DNA of 51,920 nt from CAYJNO01 sp964371715. GTDB lineage: Bacteria; Bacillota_I; Bacilli_A; Erysipelotrichales; Erysipelotrichaceae. Position 1 is the stretch's first letter. Every line of letters begins with the position of its first letter. The position numbers and the translations under genes were made by a program. The notes under the pieces are model-generated. The model was not told the origin of the DNA and ran no database searches. It was given only the letters and a program-made list of their open reading frames with translations. Below are positions 31,616 through 40,914 of the stretch, piece by piece. Where the stretch lies: assembly GCA_964371715.1 (NCBI GenBank), contig CAYJNO010000013.1:1-51920 (forward strand). The letters run 5' to 3'.

Positions 31616-34323
31616 TTTTTTGCTCCTTTTTTATAATTATTAATTACTATAACCATAATAATTAACAAGATAGATATAATTAAGATTAACCCTAACACAA
31701 TATATCCAACTATACTAGTAACATTATTATCAACTGTTGTATTTTCTATAATATCTTCATTTAAATAATAATTTGTAGTATTTTGATATACTAAAATAAA
31801 TTCAGTAAACTCACTTGTCTTAAATACAACTTTATTTTTTGTTTGAATAGTTGATAGTTTTTTTATTTCACCATCATTATATCCAATGACAGTAATTATA
31901 TTGTTATTACTTAAGTCTTTTGGTATATCTATCGATATTAGAATATCGTCAATAATTTCAATATCATCTCCATTTAATTTACCATCTACACTAAATACAT
32001 GACTAATTTCATAGTTATTTGCTAATGCGATATCACTAAGTTCTGCACTTATATCCTTATTTACACTTGTACTGTATTCCAATTCTATTAAATCATTAAA
32101 AAATTTATCATCTAAGATATTTTCAATATAAGTATTATAGTATAGACCAGATAATTGAAGGTTAACATCATTATCTTTGATACTTGTATCAACATATTCA
32201 TTAAATGCACTTTGATATACTTTATCTAATGCCCTAATTTCATTAAATGTAATGTATGGTGTTAAATAATCCTTAAATTTACCTTGCATATATAATAAAG
32301 TATTAAAATCACCTATATCAAACTCTTCAATATTTTCATAATTAATAATTGTTTCATCAATCAATTCATCTAATTCATTTCTTATTGTATCAAGTTCCAT
32401 TACAACTTCTAATGGATATGATATTGTATGTCCAGCATAAGTTACTAAAACATCATAATTACCAACTTCTAATAAGTTATAATTGGAAATCATTGATGTA
32501 GTAATTAAAACTTCTTCATTTGTGCCATCAGCATAATTGACTTTTATACTACCATCACCTATAACAATTCGATCATTATATTCAACGATATTCGGTGGTG
32601 TATTTATAAACTCTATACTATCTACTTCTTGGTATATTGCATTAAAAGTAGTATCTTGATTTATACTATCTACCGCTTGATCCCAGTTTATAAATAACGC
32701 ACCATCTTTAACTGGTTCAACACTTACTAGTTCGTCACCTTTTCTTATTTTATATGTTAAAATTGAAACCTCTCCATAAAATTCACCACCGTTAGCATTA
32801 AATGTTACCGTAATAAATTCATCATCATTTTGAATTTGTTCTGAATTTAATATGACATCAATATCGGTTTTATTAATATAGCCTACATTATTTTCAAAAT
32901 CATAAGATCCACTTATTGTATTATTAGTGTATATAATTTCGTCTAATTGTATTTTATATAAATTATTAGTTTCTTCAAGAATTATAAATGACATATGTGG
33001 ATTTTTACCACTATGAGATATTATATTATTACTGCTATCATAAATTGGAATTGATTCACTACTGCTTTTAATACCAAGTGCATATTGATTTAAATCAATG
33101 CTATTAAATTCTTTATCTATATCGGCATAAAACTGAGCAGCCTTTTCACCCCAATATGGGTCTGAAGCGTAGCTTACATTTAAACCACTTGCTTTATCAC
33201 CAAAATATCCACCATGATAAGTAAATGAATTAGGATTTAAATATGATAAAGAAATATAGTTTTTCGCATGACTATAAACTGAATTTGATACATTTAGGTA
33301 TCTTGATGCATACTTTTCAACATCACTATCATATGCAGCATGTCCAAATAGATTATTTCTTGTATATGCTAATGAACTTCGTCCAAATGCACTTTCATTC
33401 ATCGATAGTGCAAACATCATCATCGCATTTGAACCAAATAAGTTTTGATATTGAAAAAATGATGCTTCATGTCCTAGGTATTGTGATGTTGTAAGTTTAT
33501 CATCTACTGAATCTTTATGTTGATCTTCATAATAATTAAGACTAGATTCAATCTTCAAATCATTTCTTAAATAATCATAAAGCATTGAATATGTAATATT
33601 TGTCATACTACGATGACTAACATACTGATAATAAAAATAAAATGGTTCTGAAAAATTCAACGAATTAACTACTGTCTCATCACTGACATCATCACTCATT
33701 TTAATAAAATCATCATAAAAGTAATGACCATCATAACTATAATAAATTTGATTTTCAACTAAATAATTCGGTGCTTCTCCTAATGATATTAGAGTAGCAA
33801 ATTTATCAGATTCAACATTTGATTTTACTTGATGAAATAGTTCTTTATTTATAACTATATAACTTGTAACACTCTTTAAATAAGCATATGGAATTAGCTC
33901 TACAGATGATATATCACCACTACCATAGGCCCCACTAATTAAAAATTCAACTCTTGTCCCATTTGATGTTGTATTCAGATATAAAGCATCATTTCCATAA
34001 CAACCATTAACATAAGCACCTTGACTTGTTTTTAGATTTGTAAATTCATAATTAACAGTACATGTTCCATCACCCGTTGGAAAAGATACAACTCCATATT
34101 CCATTAAAATTATTTTTTCATTTTCTTTAACGATTAAATCTAAATTTTCATCAACTACATAATTATTAAAAGATGTTTCAATTTCATTAAAACTGCTACT
34201 TTGCTCTATTATAACATCCTGATTTATATCATATAGAGTATATATATCCTCTTCAGCTTTTACAATATTAATACTATTTAAAATAAAAATTGTACTAAAT
34301 AAAACGCTTAATAATGTTTTCAT
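31612..34323 (-). CDS. Membrane-anchored surface glucosaminidase with repeat domains
   Basis: A 903-residue exported protein. A signal peptide (1-23, ending VKA) precedes an N-terminal region of no recognised family. A glucosaminidase (autolysin) domain lies at about 275-410, with AMMMFALSMNESAFGRSSLAYTRNNLFGH and its catalytic Glu in NESAFG. An SH3-like stretch follows, then an InlB-type repeat (VTFNANGG ... FINWDQAV) near 500-565 and an Ig-like SIKVNYADGTNEEV domain near 590-640. The C-terminal membrane anchor (about 870-895) ends in NNYKKGAKK. No LPXTG. It cleaves wall glycan at the cell surface. Confidence 0.85.
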   Translation of the reverse strand: MKTLLSVLFSTIFILNSINIVKAEEDIYTLYDINQDVIIEQSSSFNEIETSFNNYVVDENLDLIVKENEKIILMEYGVVSFPTGDGTCTVNYEFTNLKTSQGAYVNGCYGNDALYLNTTSNGTRVEFLISGAYGSGDISSVELIPYAYLKSVTSYIVINKELFHQVKSNVESDKFATLISLGEAPNYLVENQIYYSYDGHYFYDDFIKMSDDVSDETVVNSLNFSEPFYFYYQYVSHRSMTNITYSMLYDYLRNDLKIESSLNYYEDQHKDSVDDKLTTSQYLGHEASFFQYQNLFGSNAMMMFALSMNESAFGRSSLAYTRNNLFGHAAYDSDVEKYASRYLNVSNSVYSHAKNYISLSYLNPNSFTYHGGYFGDKASGLNVSYASDPYWGEKAAQFYADIDKEFNSIDLNQYALGIKSSSESIPIYDSSNNIISHSGKNPHMSFIILEETNNLYKIQLDEIIYTNNTISGSYDFENNVGYINKTDIDVILNSEQIQNDDEFITVTFNANGGEFYGEVSILTYKIRKGDELVSVEPVKDGALFINWDQAVDSINQDTTFNAIYQEVDSIEFINTPPNIVEYNDRIVIGDGSIKVNYADGTNEEVLITTSMISNYNLLEVGNYDVLVTYAGHTISYPLEVVMELDTIRNELDELIDETIINYENIEEFDIGDFNTLLYMQGKFKDYLTPYITFNEIRALDKVYQSAFNEYVDTSIKDNDVNLQLSGLYYNTYIENILDDKFFNDLIELEYSTSVNKDISAELSDIALANNYEISHVFSVDGKLNGDDIEIIDDILISIDIPKDLSNNNIITVIGYNDGEIKKLSTIQTKNKVVFKTSEFTEFILVYQNTTNYYLNEDIIENTTVDNNVTSIVGYIVLGLILIISILLIIMVIVINNYKKGAKK

Positions 34324-34348
34324 ACAAATACCTCACCTCAATTTTATC

Positions 34349-34386
34349 ATATAAAAATAGAACTAATATACCATTAGTTCTATTTT
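34349..34386 (-). terminator. Terminator of the DEAD-box helicase gene
   Basis: A 14-bp perfect inverted repeat, AAAATAGAACTAAT / ATTAGTTCTATTTT, with loop ATACC and T-rich flanks on both sides. Confidence 0.88.
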
Positions 34387-34389
34387 AGT

Positions 34390-35745
34390 TTATTTTAATT
34401 TTTCTCTTATTGCTGCTTCTTTATATTTTTGTTTCTTAACTTCTTTGATTTGTTGTCTAATCATTAAACGCTTTTCAGTCTGTAACTGTTTTTTTACAGC
34501 TTCAGCTTTTTTCTTTTTATAACCAGGTTTAACTTTTTCTTTTTTTCTAGTCATCGCTTTAGCGATTTCTTTTTCTCGTTCGTTTGTTTTTTGTAATCTT
34601 TTTTGTTGATATGGATTTAAACTTCTAAATTCACCATTTTTAAATGCAGTATGTTTAAAGTCAACATCTTGTTTAATTAGATTTTTAATATGGATATCAT
34701 CTTCTGCACGATATAACGCAAAGCATGTACCGTGTTTACCAGCTCTTGATGATCTACCTGCTCGATGGATATAGAATTCGTCATCTTGTGGGAACCCTAA
34801 ACTAACAACATGAGTAATACCAGAAATATCAATACCTCTAGCTGCGATATCTGTTGCGACAATATATGCATGTTTTAAACTATTTAATTGTTTTAATACT
34901 TGCATTCTTTTTCTTGATTCTAAACCACCATGCATTTCTAAGACATTTAAGCCATCATTTCTTAATAGTTTTGCTGTATTGGCAGCAGTTTCACGTGTAT
35001 TAGCGAAAATTAAACAAATATATGGTTTAAATGTTTTTAATAAATCAACTAAAACATCTTCATATTTTTTATGTTTACAATTTATTAAAATATGATCAAT
35101 ATTTGGATTTAAAGCTAAAGAATCTTCAATTTTAACCATTACTGGTTTATTTAAATATTTCTTTAAAAATGGTTTTAAGCCGTTTGGAATTGTTGCACTA
35201 AAACAAACCATTTGTAATTTTTCACCCATTTTAGAAATTACTTTATCAATATCTTCTAAAAAGCCAAACTCTAAAGTCATATCAGCTTCATCAACTACAA
35301 AAGTTTTTGTTTTTTCTAAACGTAAAGATTTTTGTTCTAAGAATAAATCTTTAATTCTACCTGGTGTTCCAATAACAATATGTGGTTGAACTTTTAGTGA
35401 ATCACTCATTTTTTCACGATCCATTCCACCTGTTACCAATTTGATTTTAATATTAGGATTAGCTTTAGCCATCACTTTAGCACGATCATAAATTTGCATT
35501 GCAAGTTCTCTTGTTGGTGAAGAAATAACAGCTTGAACTTCATTTAAACTTGGATCTAACTTTTCCATTATAGGTATTAAAAAGGCATGTGTTTTACCTG
35601 TACCTGTTTTTGAAATTCCAACTAAATCTTTATTTTCGATTATTTTTCTAATTGATTCTTGTTGAATTTTTGTTGGTCTATCAAATCCATTTAATTCAAT
35701 AAACTTAAATGTGTCTTTCTTAAAATTATACTCTTTAAATAACAT
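34390..35745 (-). CDS. cshB: DEAD-box RNA helicase, CshB-like
   Basis: A 451-residue RNA helicase with all motifs. Q motif FDRPTKIQ (21-28), motif I SKTGTGKTH, Ia PTRELAMQ, Ib TPGRIKDL, DEAD box VVDEADMTLEFGF, SAT in CFSATIP, then IVATDIAARGID and HRAGRSSRAG. A long Lys/Arg-rich tail follows residue 375. It is encoded divergently from ispH, as cshB (yqfR) neighbours ispH in Bacillus, which supports the CshB assignment. Expected roles are cold-stress RNA remodelling and ribosome assembly. Confidence 0.9.
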   Translation of the reverse strand: MLFKEYNFKKDTFKFIELNGFDRPTKIQQESIRKIIENKDLVGISKTGTGKTHAFLIPIMEKLDPSLNEVQAVISSPTRELAMQIYDRAKVMAKANPNIKIKLVTGGMDREKMSDSLKVQPHIVIGTPGRIKDLFLEQKSLRLEKTKTFVVDEADMTLEFGFLEDIDKVISKMGEKLQMVCFSATIPNGLKPFLKKYLNKPVMVKIEDSLALNPNIDHILINCKHKKYEDVLVDLLKTFKPYICLIFANTRETAANTAKLLRNDGLNVLEMHGGLESRKRMQVLKQLNSLKHAYIVATDIAARGIDISGITHVVSLGFPQDDEFYIHRAGRSSRAGKHGTCFALYRAEDDIHIKNLIKQDVDFKHTAFKNGEFRSLNPYQQKRLQKTNEREKEIAKAMTRKKEKVKPGYKKKKAEAVKKQLQTEKRLMIRQQIKEVKKQKYKEAAIREKLK

Positions 35746-35805
35746 ATTATTCCTCCATTGCTTATATATTATAGCTTAAATACATGAATTTTCAAATTAA
35801 AGTTC

Positions 35806-35834
35806 TTTACAGTCCTAAAGATAAATGATATCTT
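35806..35834 (+). promoter_or_regulatory. ispH promoter positioned for a leaderless mRNA
   Basis: TTTACA (35806-35811), a 17-bp spacer and TATCTT (35829-35834). The ispH ATG begins 7 bp after the last base of the -10 box, where transcription would start. There is no Shine-Dalgarno sequence. Confidence 0.6.
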
Positions 35835-35840
35835 AATTTT

Positions 35841-36758
35841 ATGAAAATAATTAAAATAACTCCAAGAGGATATTGTAAAGGCGTTGTCCATGCAATAAAC
35901 ACAGCAAAAAAAGCTCGACTGGATAATCCTGATTCTAAAATTTATATTTTAGGAAAGATTGTACATAACTCATATGTATCTAAAGCTTTAAGCGCTCTAA
36001 ACATTATAACAGTTGAAAAAGAAAATACAAGTAGATTAGAACTATTAGATGAAATTCAAGAAGGAATCGTAATTTTCAGTGCACATGGTGTCGATTATAG
36101 AGTAAAAAAGAAAGCGAATGATAAAGGTTTAGAGATAATTGATGCAAGTTGTATTGATGTAATTAAAACACAAAACAATGTAGCTGAACATTTAAATCAA
36201 GGTTATGATATTATCTACATTGGTAAGAAGAATCATCCAGAAGCTGATGGAATACTATCTGATTATAAAAATATCCATTTAGTATCAAAATTAGATGATG
36301 TAAAACAACTTGATTTAACCAATGATAAAATCTATGTGACTAATCAAACAACGATGTCAATTATCGAAATAGCTCCTATCTTTGTAAGAATAAAAGAAAT
36401 ATATCCACATGCACTAATTGAAGAAGAAATTTGTAATGCAACAAGACTTAGACAAAATGCAATTATAAATATTGAAAAACTTGATTTACTATATGTAGTT
36501 GGTGATATAACCTCTAATAACTCTAATAAATTAAAAGAAATAGCAGAAAGTCACAACGTAAAAAAAGCAATATTAATAGATGATGCTACAAAAATTAATA
36601 TTACAGATTTAATAGATGTAGAATCTGTAGGTGTAACCTCTGGTGCAAGTACTCCAACTTATCTAACAAATCAAGTAATTGAGACACTAGAATATTATTC
36701 ATCAAATAAAACCTTACCTACTAACATAGAAGTAGATGTCAGTAAAATCATAACTTAA
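35841..36758 (+). CDS. ispH: 4-hydroxy-3-methylbut-2-enyl diphosphate reductase IspH
   Basis: A 305-residue IspH (LytB), the last MEP enzyme. It makes isopentenyl and dimethylallyl diphosphate. Cluster cysteines: C12 in PRGYCKGVVHA, C103 in DASCIDVI and one in EEICNATRLRQ near 200. Other conserved sites are GKIVHNSYV (His) near 40, SAHGVDY near 80, KNHPEADG near 129 and TSGASTPTY near 274. The usual DATCPLV is replaced by DASCIDV, keeping Cys. The N-terminus aligns with other IspH proteins, so the ATG at 35841 is right even without a ribosome binding site. Confidence 0.95.
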   Translation: MKIIKITPRGYCKGVVHAINTAKKARLDNPDSKIYILGKIVHNSYVSKALSALNIITVEKENTSRLELLDEIQEGIVIFSAHGVDYRVKKKANDKGLEIIDASCIDVIKTQNNVAEHLNQGYDIIYIGKKNHPEADGILSDYKNIHLVSKLDDVKQLDLTNDKIYVTNQTTMSIIEIAPIFVRIKEIYPHALIEEEICNATRLRQNAIINIEKLDLLYVVGDITSNNSNKLKEIAESHNVKKAILIDDATKINITDLIDVESVGVTSGASTPTYLTNQVIETLEYYSSNKTLPTNIEVDVSKIIT

Positions 36759-36791
36759 AAATAGAATTATGTTTAACATAATTCTATTTTT
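36757..36791. terminator. Bidirectional terminator between ispH and murJ
   Basis: A 15-bp perfect inverted repeat, AAAAATAGAATTATG / CATAATTCTATTTTT, with loop TTTAA. It contains the murJ stop codon in its right half. Confidence 0.9.
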
Positions 36792-38388
36792 TTAATGCCT
36801 TTTTATAAATGTTTTGTGGTAATTTAAAGAAACTAGTTATACCTAAATACACTGCAAATAAAACAATACCATAAATTCCTAATAAGAATGTTAATTGTAA
36901 TTTTGAATCATAGTCAAATACTAATACTTGATCTAAAGCACACTTAATACCCCATACTACTAATAGGGCTAAAGACATTTTTAGAGTATCAATATATAAT
37001 ACTTTAAAATTAATTTGATGCTCTTTCTTTAAAGCTCTAATACATAGGCTAATATGAATAATAGAAGCAATAGCAGTTGATAAGATAGCTCCTTTAAAGT
37101 CAAATAAAATAACTAATGGGAAAAAAGTAATAAATTTAGTAACTGTAGCACAAATTAAATATAATATTGCCTTTTTACGCTGTCTTATAGTTAATAGAAT
37201 AGTTGATGATATTGGAGCAATAGTTCCAATTATCGCTAACATACTTGACCACATTAAGACATCACTTCCAAGCTCTAAATTAGCATTACCATACATTAGA
37301 CTATAAATAGGTTTTGCTAAAATAAGTAGCATAAAACTTAAGAACAAACAAATATAAATTACAATTTCAAAAATATCGATAACACTTTTCTTTAATTCAT
37401 CTTGCTTATTATTCATAAAGTAAACCGTAATATATGGTACAATACCTGCACTAAATCCTAAAGCTAAGACTTGAGGTATAGCAATTAATTTTAAGGCATT
37501 AAACTGAATCATAGCTAACATTAATTTTGCTGTTTCATATGGTACTTCACTATAAGTACTCATTATAGGTAAAAAGAATGTGCTATTTACAATATTAGTA
37601 CTACTACCAAAAATAATTACAAGAATATAAGGTATTCCTAAAGCTAAGATCTCTTTTAATAAATCTTTTTTATTTACAGCTATTTCTGTTTGTTTTTCTG
37701 CTAAATCTTTTAATTCTTTAACTTTATTTCTAGAATACTTCCATAAATAAACTATAGTAATAAAAGCTGATACAAAAGCTGCTAATATCCCAATATAAAT
37801 TGCATATATTGGATCATATTTTAATATTTCTACTAAATAAAAGCTAAAACCTAATAAAAAGATAATACGAATAATTTGTTCTAACACTTGAGTGAATGAA
37901 TATATTCTTAACTCTTTCATACCCTGAAAAAAGCCTCGAAGTCCACTTAAATAAGGAACAGTAAAAATTGATAATGCTAAGATAATAAATGTATTTTTTT
38001 GATAAATTATATCAGTTAATGGTGCATCACTTCCAAGTATTAAAGTTGATATTGGCATTGATAGTACAACAAATATTAAAGCTGCAATAAACCCTGATAA
38101 TAATAAAATAAAAGATGATAATCTTTTTATCATTAATACTGTTTGATAATTTTCACTCTCATAATATTTTGCAACAAGACTACTTACTGCAAATGGTAAA
38201 CCTGCTGCACAAACATTTAAAACAATATCATATAAGCTATAAGCATTAGAATAAAATATCATGTTTGCTTCTGTTGCCAAACTAGTATATGGGGCAACAT
38301 AAATTAGCCCGATAAATTTAGCTAAAAACAAACCAAAGGTGCTTGTTAAAGCACCAATGATTACTGAATGTTTCATTTTATTACTCAT
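36784..38388 (-). CDS. murJ: MurJ/SpoVB-type lipid flippase
   Basis: A 534-residue MOP-superfamily protein with about 14 membrane segments. The N-terminal GALTSTFGLFLAKFIGLIYVAP, SNAYSLYDIVLNVCAAGLPFAVSSLVAKYYE and SGLRGFFQGM are typical of the YtgP/SpoVB group, which includes B. subtilis MurJ. The role is export of lipid II (or a related lipid-linked glycan). No sporulation genes are present here, so MurJ is the better guess. The ATG overlaps the lipoprotein stop by 8 nt. Confidence 0.85.
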   Translation of the reverse strand: MSNKMKHSVIIGALTSTFGLFLAKFIGLIYVAPYTSLATEANMIFYSNAYSLYDIVLNVCAAGLPFAVSSLVAKYYESENYQTVLMIKRLSSFILLLSGFIAALIFVVLSMPISTLILGSDAPLTDIIYQKNTFIILALSIFTVPYLSGLRGFFQGMKELRIYSFTQVLEQIIRIIFLLGFSFYLVEILKYDPIYAIYIGILAAFVSAFITIVYLWKYSRNKVKELKDLAEKQTEIAVNKKDLLKEILALGIPYILVIIFGSSTNIVNSTFFLPIMSTYSEVPYETAKLMLAMIQFNALKLIAIPQVLALGFSAGIVPYITVYFMNNKQDELKKSVIDIFEIVIYICLFLSFMLLILAKPIYSLMYGNANLELGSDVLMWSSMLAIIGTIAPISSTILLTIRQRKKAILYLICATVTKFITFFPLVILFDFKGAILSTAIASIIHISLCIRALKKEHQINFKVLYIDTLKMSLALLVVWGIKCALDQVLVFDYDSKLQLTFLLGIYGIVLFAVYLGITSFFKLPQNIYKKALKK

Positions 38389-38953
38389 CTGAATTTCCTT
38401 CTTCTTCAGTTAATTCAGACTCTTCACTCACTACCTCAACCACCTCTTCAGCTGCATATACACTGATAAACTCTTTATAGCTTAATGAGCGATCTTGATT
38501 ATACCAATCAACATATAGTCTTAAGTCAAACTCAATTTTTTCATTTTCTTCAAAAGTTTTAATACCACTTAATAGTATTCCTTCATAATATCCTTTATCA
38601 GGATTATATTGAAATGGAATCATATTATACTCAACATCTTCAAAGATGCCAGACGATGGCATGATTAAACTAGGATCTTTTAAGTTTGACACATCATCTG
38701 CTGCAGCTGTAATATTATACATCGCAATCTTAGGGTTATTAATTGTTAAATAATATCGATATGTATTTTCTTCAATTTCAGCATATTCTAGTTCAATATC
38801 GAAATAGATTGATTTTGTACTGTAGTTTAAATGTTCATTTATAGTAATTACTAATTGCTCATATTTAGCACTAGCATCACCTATAGTGTCTACTTCACTA
38901 CCGCATCCACTAAGTCCTACAAGCAGAGTTAATATTATTAATATTTTTTTCAT
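38381..38953 (-). CDS. Unknown lipoprotein upstream of murJ
   Basis: A 190-residue lipoprotein: signal peptide MKKILIILTLLVGLSGC with lipidated Cys17, then a beta-rich domain and an acidic C-terminal tail (EEVVEVVSEESELTEEEGNSDE region). No family is recognised. It is translationally coupled to murJ (8-nt overlap), which hints at an envelope role, but no more can be said. Confidence 0.75.
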   Translation of the reverse strand: MKKILIILTLLVGLSGCGSEVDTIGDASAKYEQLVITINEHLNYSTKSIYFDIELEYAEIEENTYRYYLTINNPKIAMYNITAAADDVSNLKDPSLIMPSSGIFEDVEYNMIPFQYNPDKGYYEGILLSGIKTFEENEKIEFDLRLYVDWYNQDRSLSYKEFISVYAAEEVVEVVSEESELTEEEGNSDE

Positions 38954-39003
38954 ATTTTAACCTCTTCTTTATCTAATCCTAACATATAACAAAATTTATT
39001 TCA

Positions 39004-40230
39004 TTACTTAAAAGTACATACGAACCAATGTTTCTTACCTTTTTTGATAACACATAATTCTTCATTAAACGCATCCTTTTTTGCAACAATGAATTCTACA
39101 TCTTTAACTTTTTCACCATTTAATGTAATTGATCCATTATTTATTAATTCTCTTGATTCTCTTTTACTTGATGCAATTTTTGTTTCTACTAATAAATCTG
39201 TTAATGTTAATCCATCAACAACTTCAACTTTTGCAAAATCAGCAACACCTTGTTTTAACTCTTCAAATGTTAAATCTCTGATATCACCTTTAAAGAAGAT
39301 TTCAGCAATTTTAATTGCTGAATTATAAGCATCTTCACCATGTATAAAAGTAATTACTTCTTTTGCTAATGTACGGTGTGCTTCTCTTAAGTGAGGTTCA
39401 GTTATATTTTTTTGTTCTAACGCATCAATTTCTTCTTTTGATAAGAATGTTAAAAACTTTAAGTAATCTATTACTTTATTATCTTCACTATTGATAAAGA
39501 ATTGATACATTTCATATGCACTAGTCTTTTTAATATCTAACCAAATAGCTTCTCCATTTGTCTTACCAAATTTTGAACCATCAGCTTTAGTTAATAAAGG
39601 CATTGTTAAACCATATGCTTCTTTATTTTCTTTTCTTCTAATAAGCTCAATACCTGCTGTTATATTACCCCATTGATCTTGACCAGCAACTTGTAAGTTA
39701 CAACCTTTAACTTCATTTAAATGCCAAAAATCTAAAGCTTGCATTATCATATATGAAAACTCAGTATATGTAATACCTTCTTCTAAACGTCTTTTAACAA
39801 CATCTTTTGCTAACATATAACTAACATTGAAATATTTACCAAAATCTCTTAAATAATCAATGAAATTCATATCTTTATACCAATCATAGTTATTTACAAC
39901 TTCAAAACCAAATAATTTAATTGCTTGAGCTTTTAAACAATCAAAATTATGTTGAACTTCTTCTTTGGTAATCATTGGTCTTTCACTCTCAGGTTTTGGA
40001 TCTCCAATTAAACCTGTACCTCCACCAACTAATAATATTGGATTATGTCCAGCATCTTTTAATCTTTTTGAAATTAAGAACGATGAAAAATGACCAATAT
40101 GCAAACTATCTCCAGTTGGATCTGTTCCAATATAAAATGTCATACCACCACTATTTAATTTTTCTCTAAGTTCTGGACTACTTACATCTTTTAATAGTCC
40201 TCTCCACTCTAATTCTTCATAAATTCCCAT
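39004..40230 (-). CDS. tyrS: Tyrosyl-tRNA synthetase
   Basis: A 408-residue class I synthetase of the TyrRS bacterial type. YIGTDPTGDSLHIGHF carries the HIGH motif (residues 33-48), QAL-FWHLNEVKGCNLQVAGQDQWGNI forms the tyrosine site, and KADGSKFGKTNG is the KMSKS equivalent. A C-terminal S4 RNA-binding domain begins near 340 (ASSKRESRELINNGSITLNGEKV). The gene is monocistronic and controlled by the T-box leader directly upstream. Confidence 0.96.
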   Translation of the reverse strand: MGIYEELEWRGLLKDVSSPELREKLNSGGMTFYIGTDPTGDSLHIGHFSSFLISKRLKDAGHNPILLVGGGTGLIGDPKPESERPMITKEEVQHNFDCLKAQAIKLFGFEVVNNYDWYKDMNFIDYLRDFGKYFNVSYMLAKDVVKRRLEEGITYTEFSYMIMQALDFWHLNEVKGCNLQVAGQDQWGNITAGIELIRRKENKEAYGLTMPLLTKADGSKFGKTNGEAIWLDIKKTSAYEMYQFFINSEDNKVIDYLKFLTFLSKEEIDALEQKNITEPHLREAHRTLAKEVITFIHGEDAYNSAIKIAEIFFKGDIRDLTFEELKQGVADFAKVEVVDGLTLTDLLVETKIASSKRESRELINNGSITLNGEKVKDVEFIVAKKDAFNEELCVIKKGKKHWFVCTFK

Positions 40231-40252
40231 TTTTATTCTCTCCTTTATAAAA

Positions 40253-40458
40253 TAAAAAAAGTCCTTACATAAGGACGAAATTTTCGCGGTACCACCTTAA
40301 TTATAGTATTAAACTATCTCTTAATACCTTTAACGCAGGTATACGTTTATTTTTCAATAAATAGCCTTAAAGTCGTATTCATTATTGCTACTAAGTCACT
40401 TGCACCAAACATGACCTCTCTTTATAGTTTTAATAATTACTATTTCTTTAACATTGCT
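40253..40458 (-). promoter_or_regulatory. Tyrosine T-box leader (riboswitch)
   Basis: On the minus strand the T-box core AAGGTGGTACCGCG lies at 40298-40285, followed by the terminator GTCCTT / AAGGAC and T run (40276-40254). Upstream is a Stem I region with a TAC tyrosine codon in GAATACGA (TAC at 40377-40375), the likely specifier. Uncharged tRNA-Tyr should pair with the specifier and the T-box bulge and prevent termination, so tyrS rises when tyrosine is short. Confidence 0.93.
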
Positions 40459-40464
40459 AAGATG

Positions 40465-40493
40465 ATTATACTAGTTATTTTGTTAAATTTCAA
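40465..40493 (-). promoter_or_regulatory. tyrS promoter
   Basis: On the minus strand TTGAAA (40493-40488), a 17-bp spacer and TATAAT (40470-40465), placing the start of the T-box leader near 40458. Confidence 0.75.
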
Positions 40494-40512
40494 TATCTAT
40501 ATGCAGTATCGC

Positions 40513-40914
40513 TTAGACTCTAATTTTAATTTTTATAATATCTTTAATTATTATTTTTTCATTACTATTTAAAACAATTATTCCAATATCTTCCATTATC
40601 TTTTTTACCATCACAATTTTTGTAATATAGCTACCAACATTATTATGAAATTCATTAAAGTATGTTAATTCAACTTCAACTAAAGTACTTAAGCTTCCTT
40701 TTAATTTAATTAAAGTATCATTAATCACTAATTCTTCATCATTTGATAATTTAATTCTATCATCATAGATAACACCTGCTTCATATATAGCATCTGCATG
40801 GCCATTTAATGCAGCAAATGGTGCAAATTGAGCTGCTCTATTATATAAGTCCATTAATTTAAAGATTTTTAAATTAGGTTTTGAATCATTTAGTATATCT
40901 TGATATTTATGCAT
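40513..40914 (-). CDS. YolD-like small protein paired with a Y-family polymerase
   Basis: A 133-residue protein whose first half has DLYNRAAQFAPFAALNGHADAIYEAG, a signature I know from small proteins encoded beside UmuC/DinB-type polymerases in Firmicutes (YolD-like). It overlaps the polymerase gene by 8 nt. In that setting it likely modulates translesion synthesis, but the mechanism is not established. Confidence 0.75.
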   Translation of the reverse strand: MHKYQDILNDSKPNLKIFKLMDLYNRAAQFAPFAALNGHADAIYEAGVIYDDRIKLSNDEELVINDTLIKLKGSLSTLVEVELTYFNEFHNNVGSYITKIVMVKKIMEDIGIIVLNSNEKIIIKDIIKIKIRV

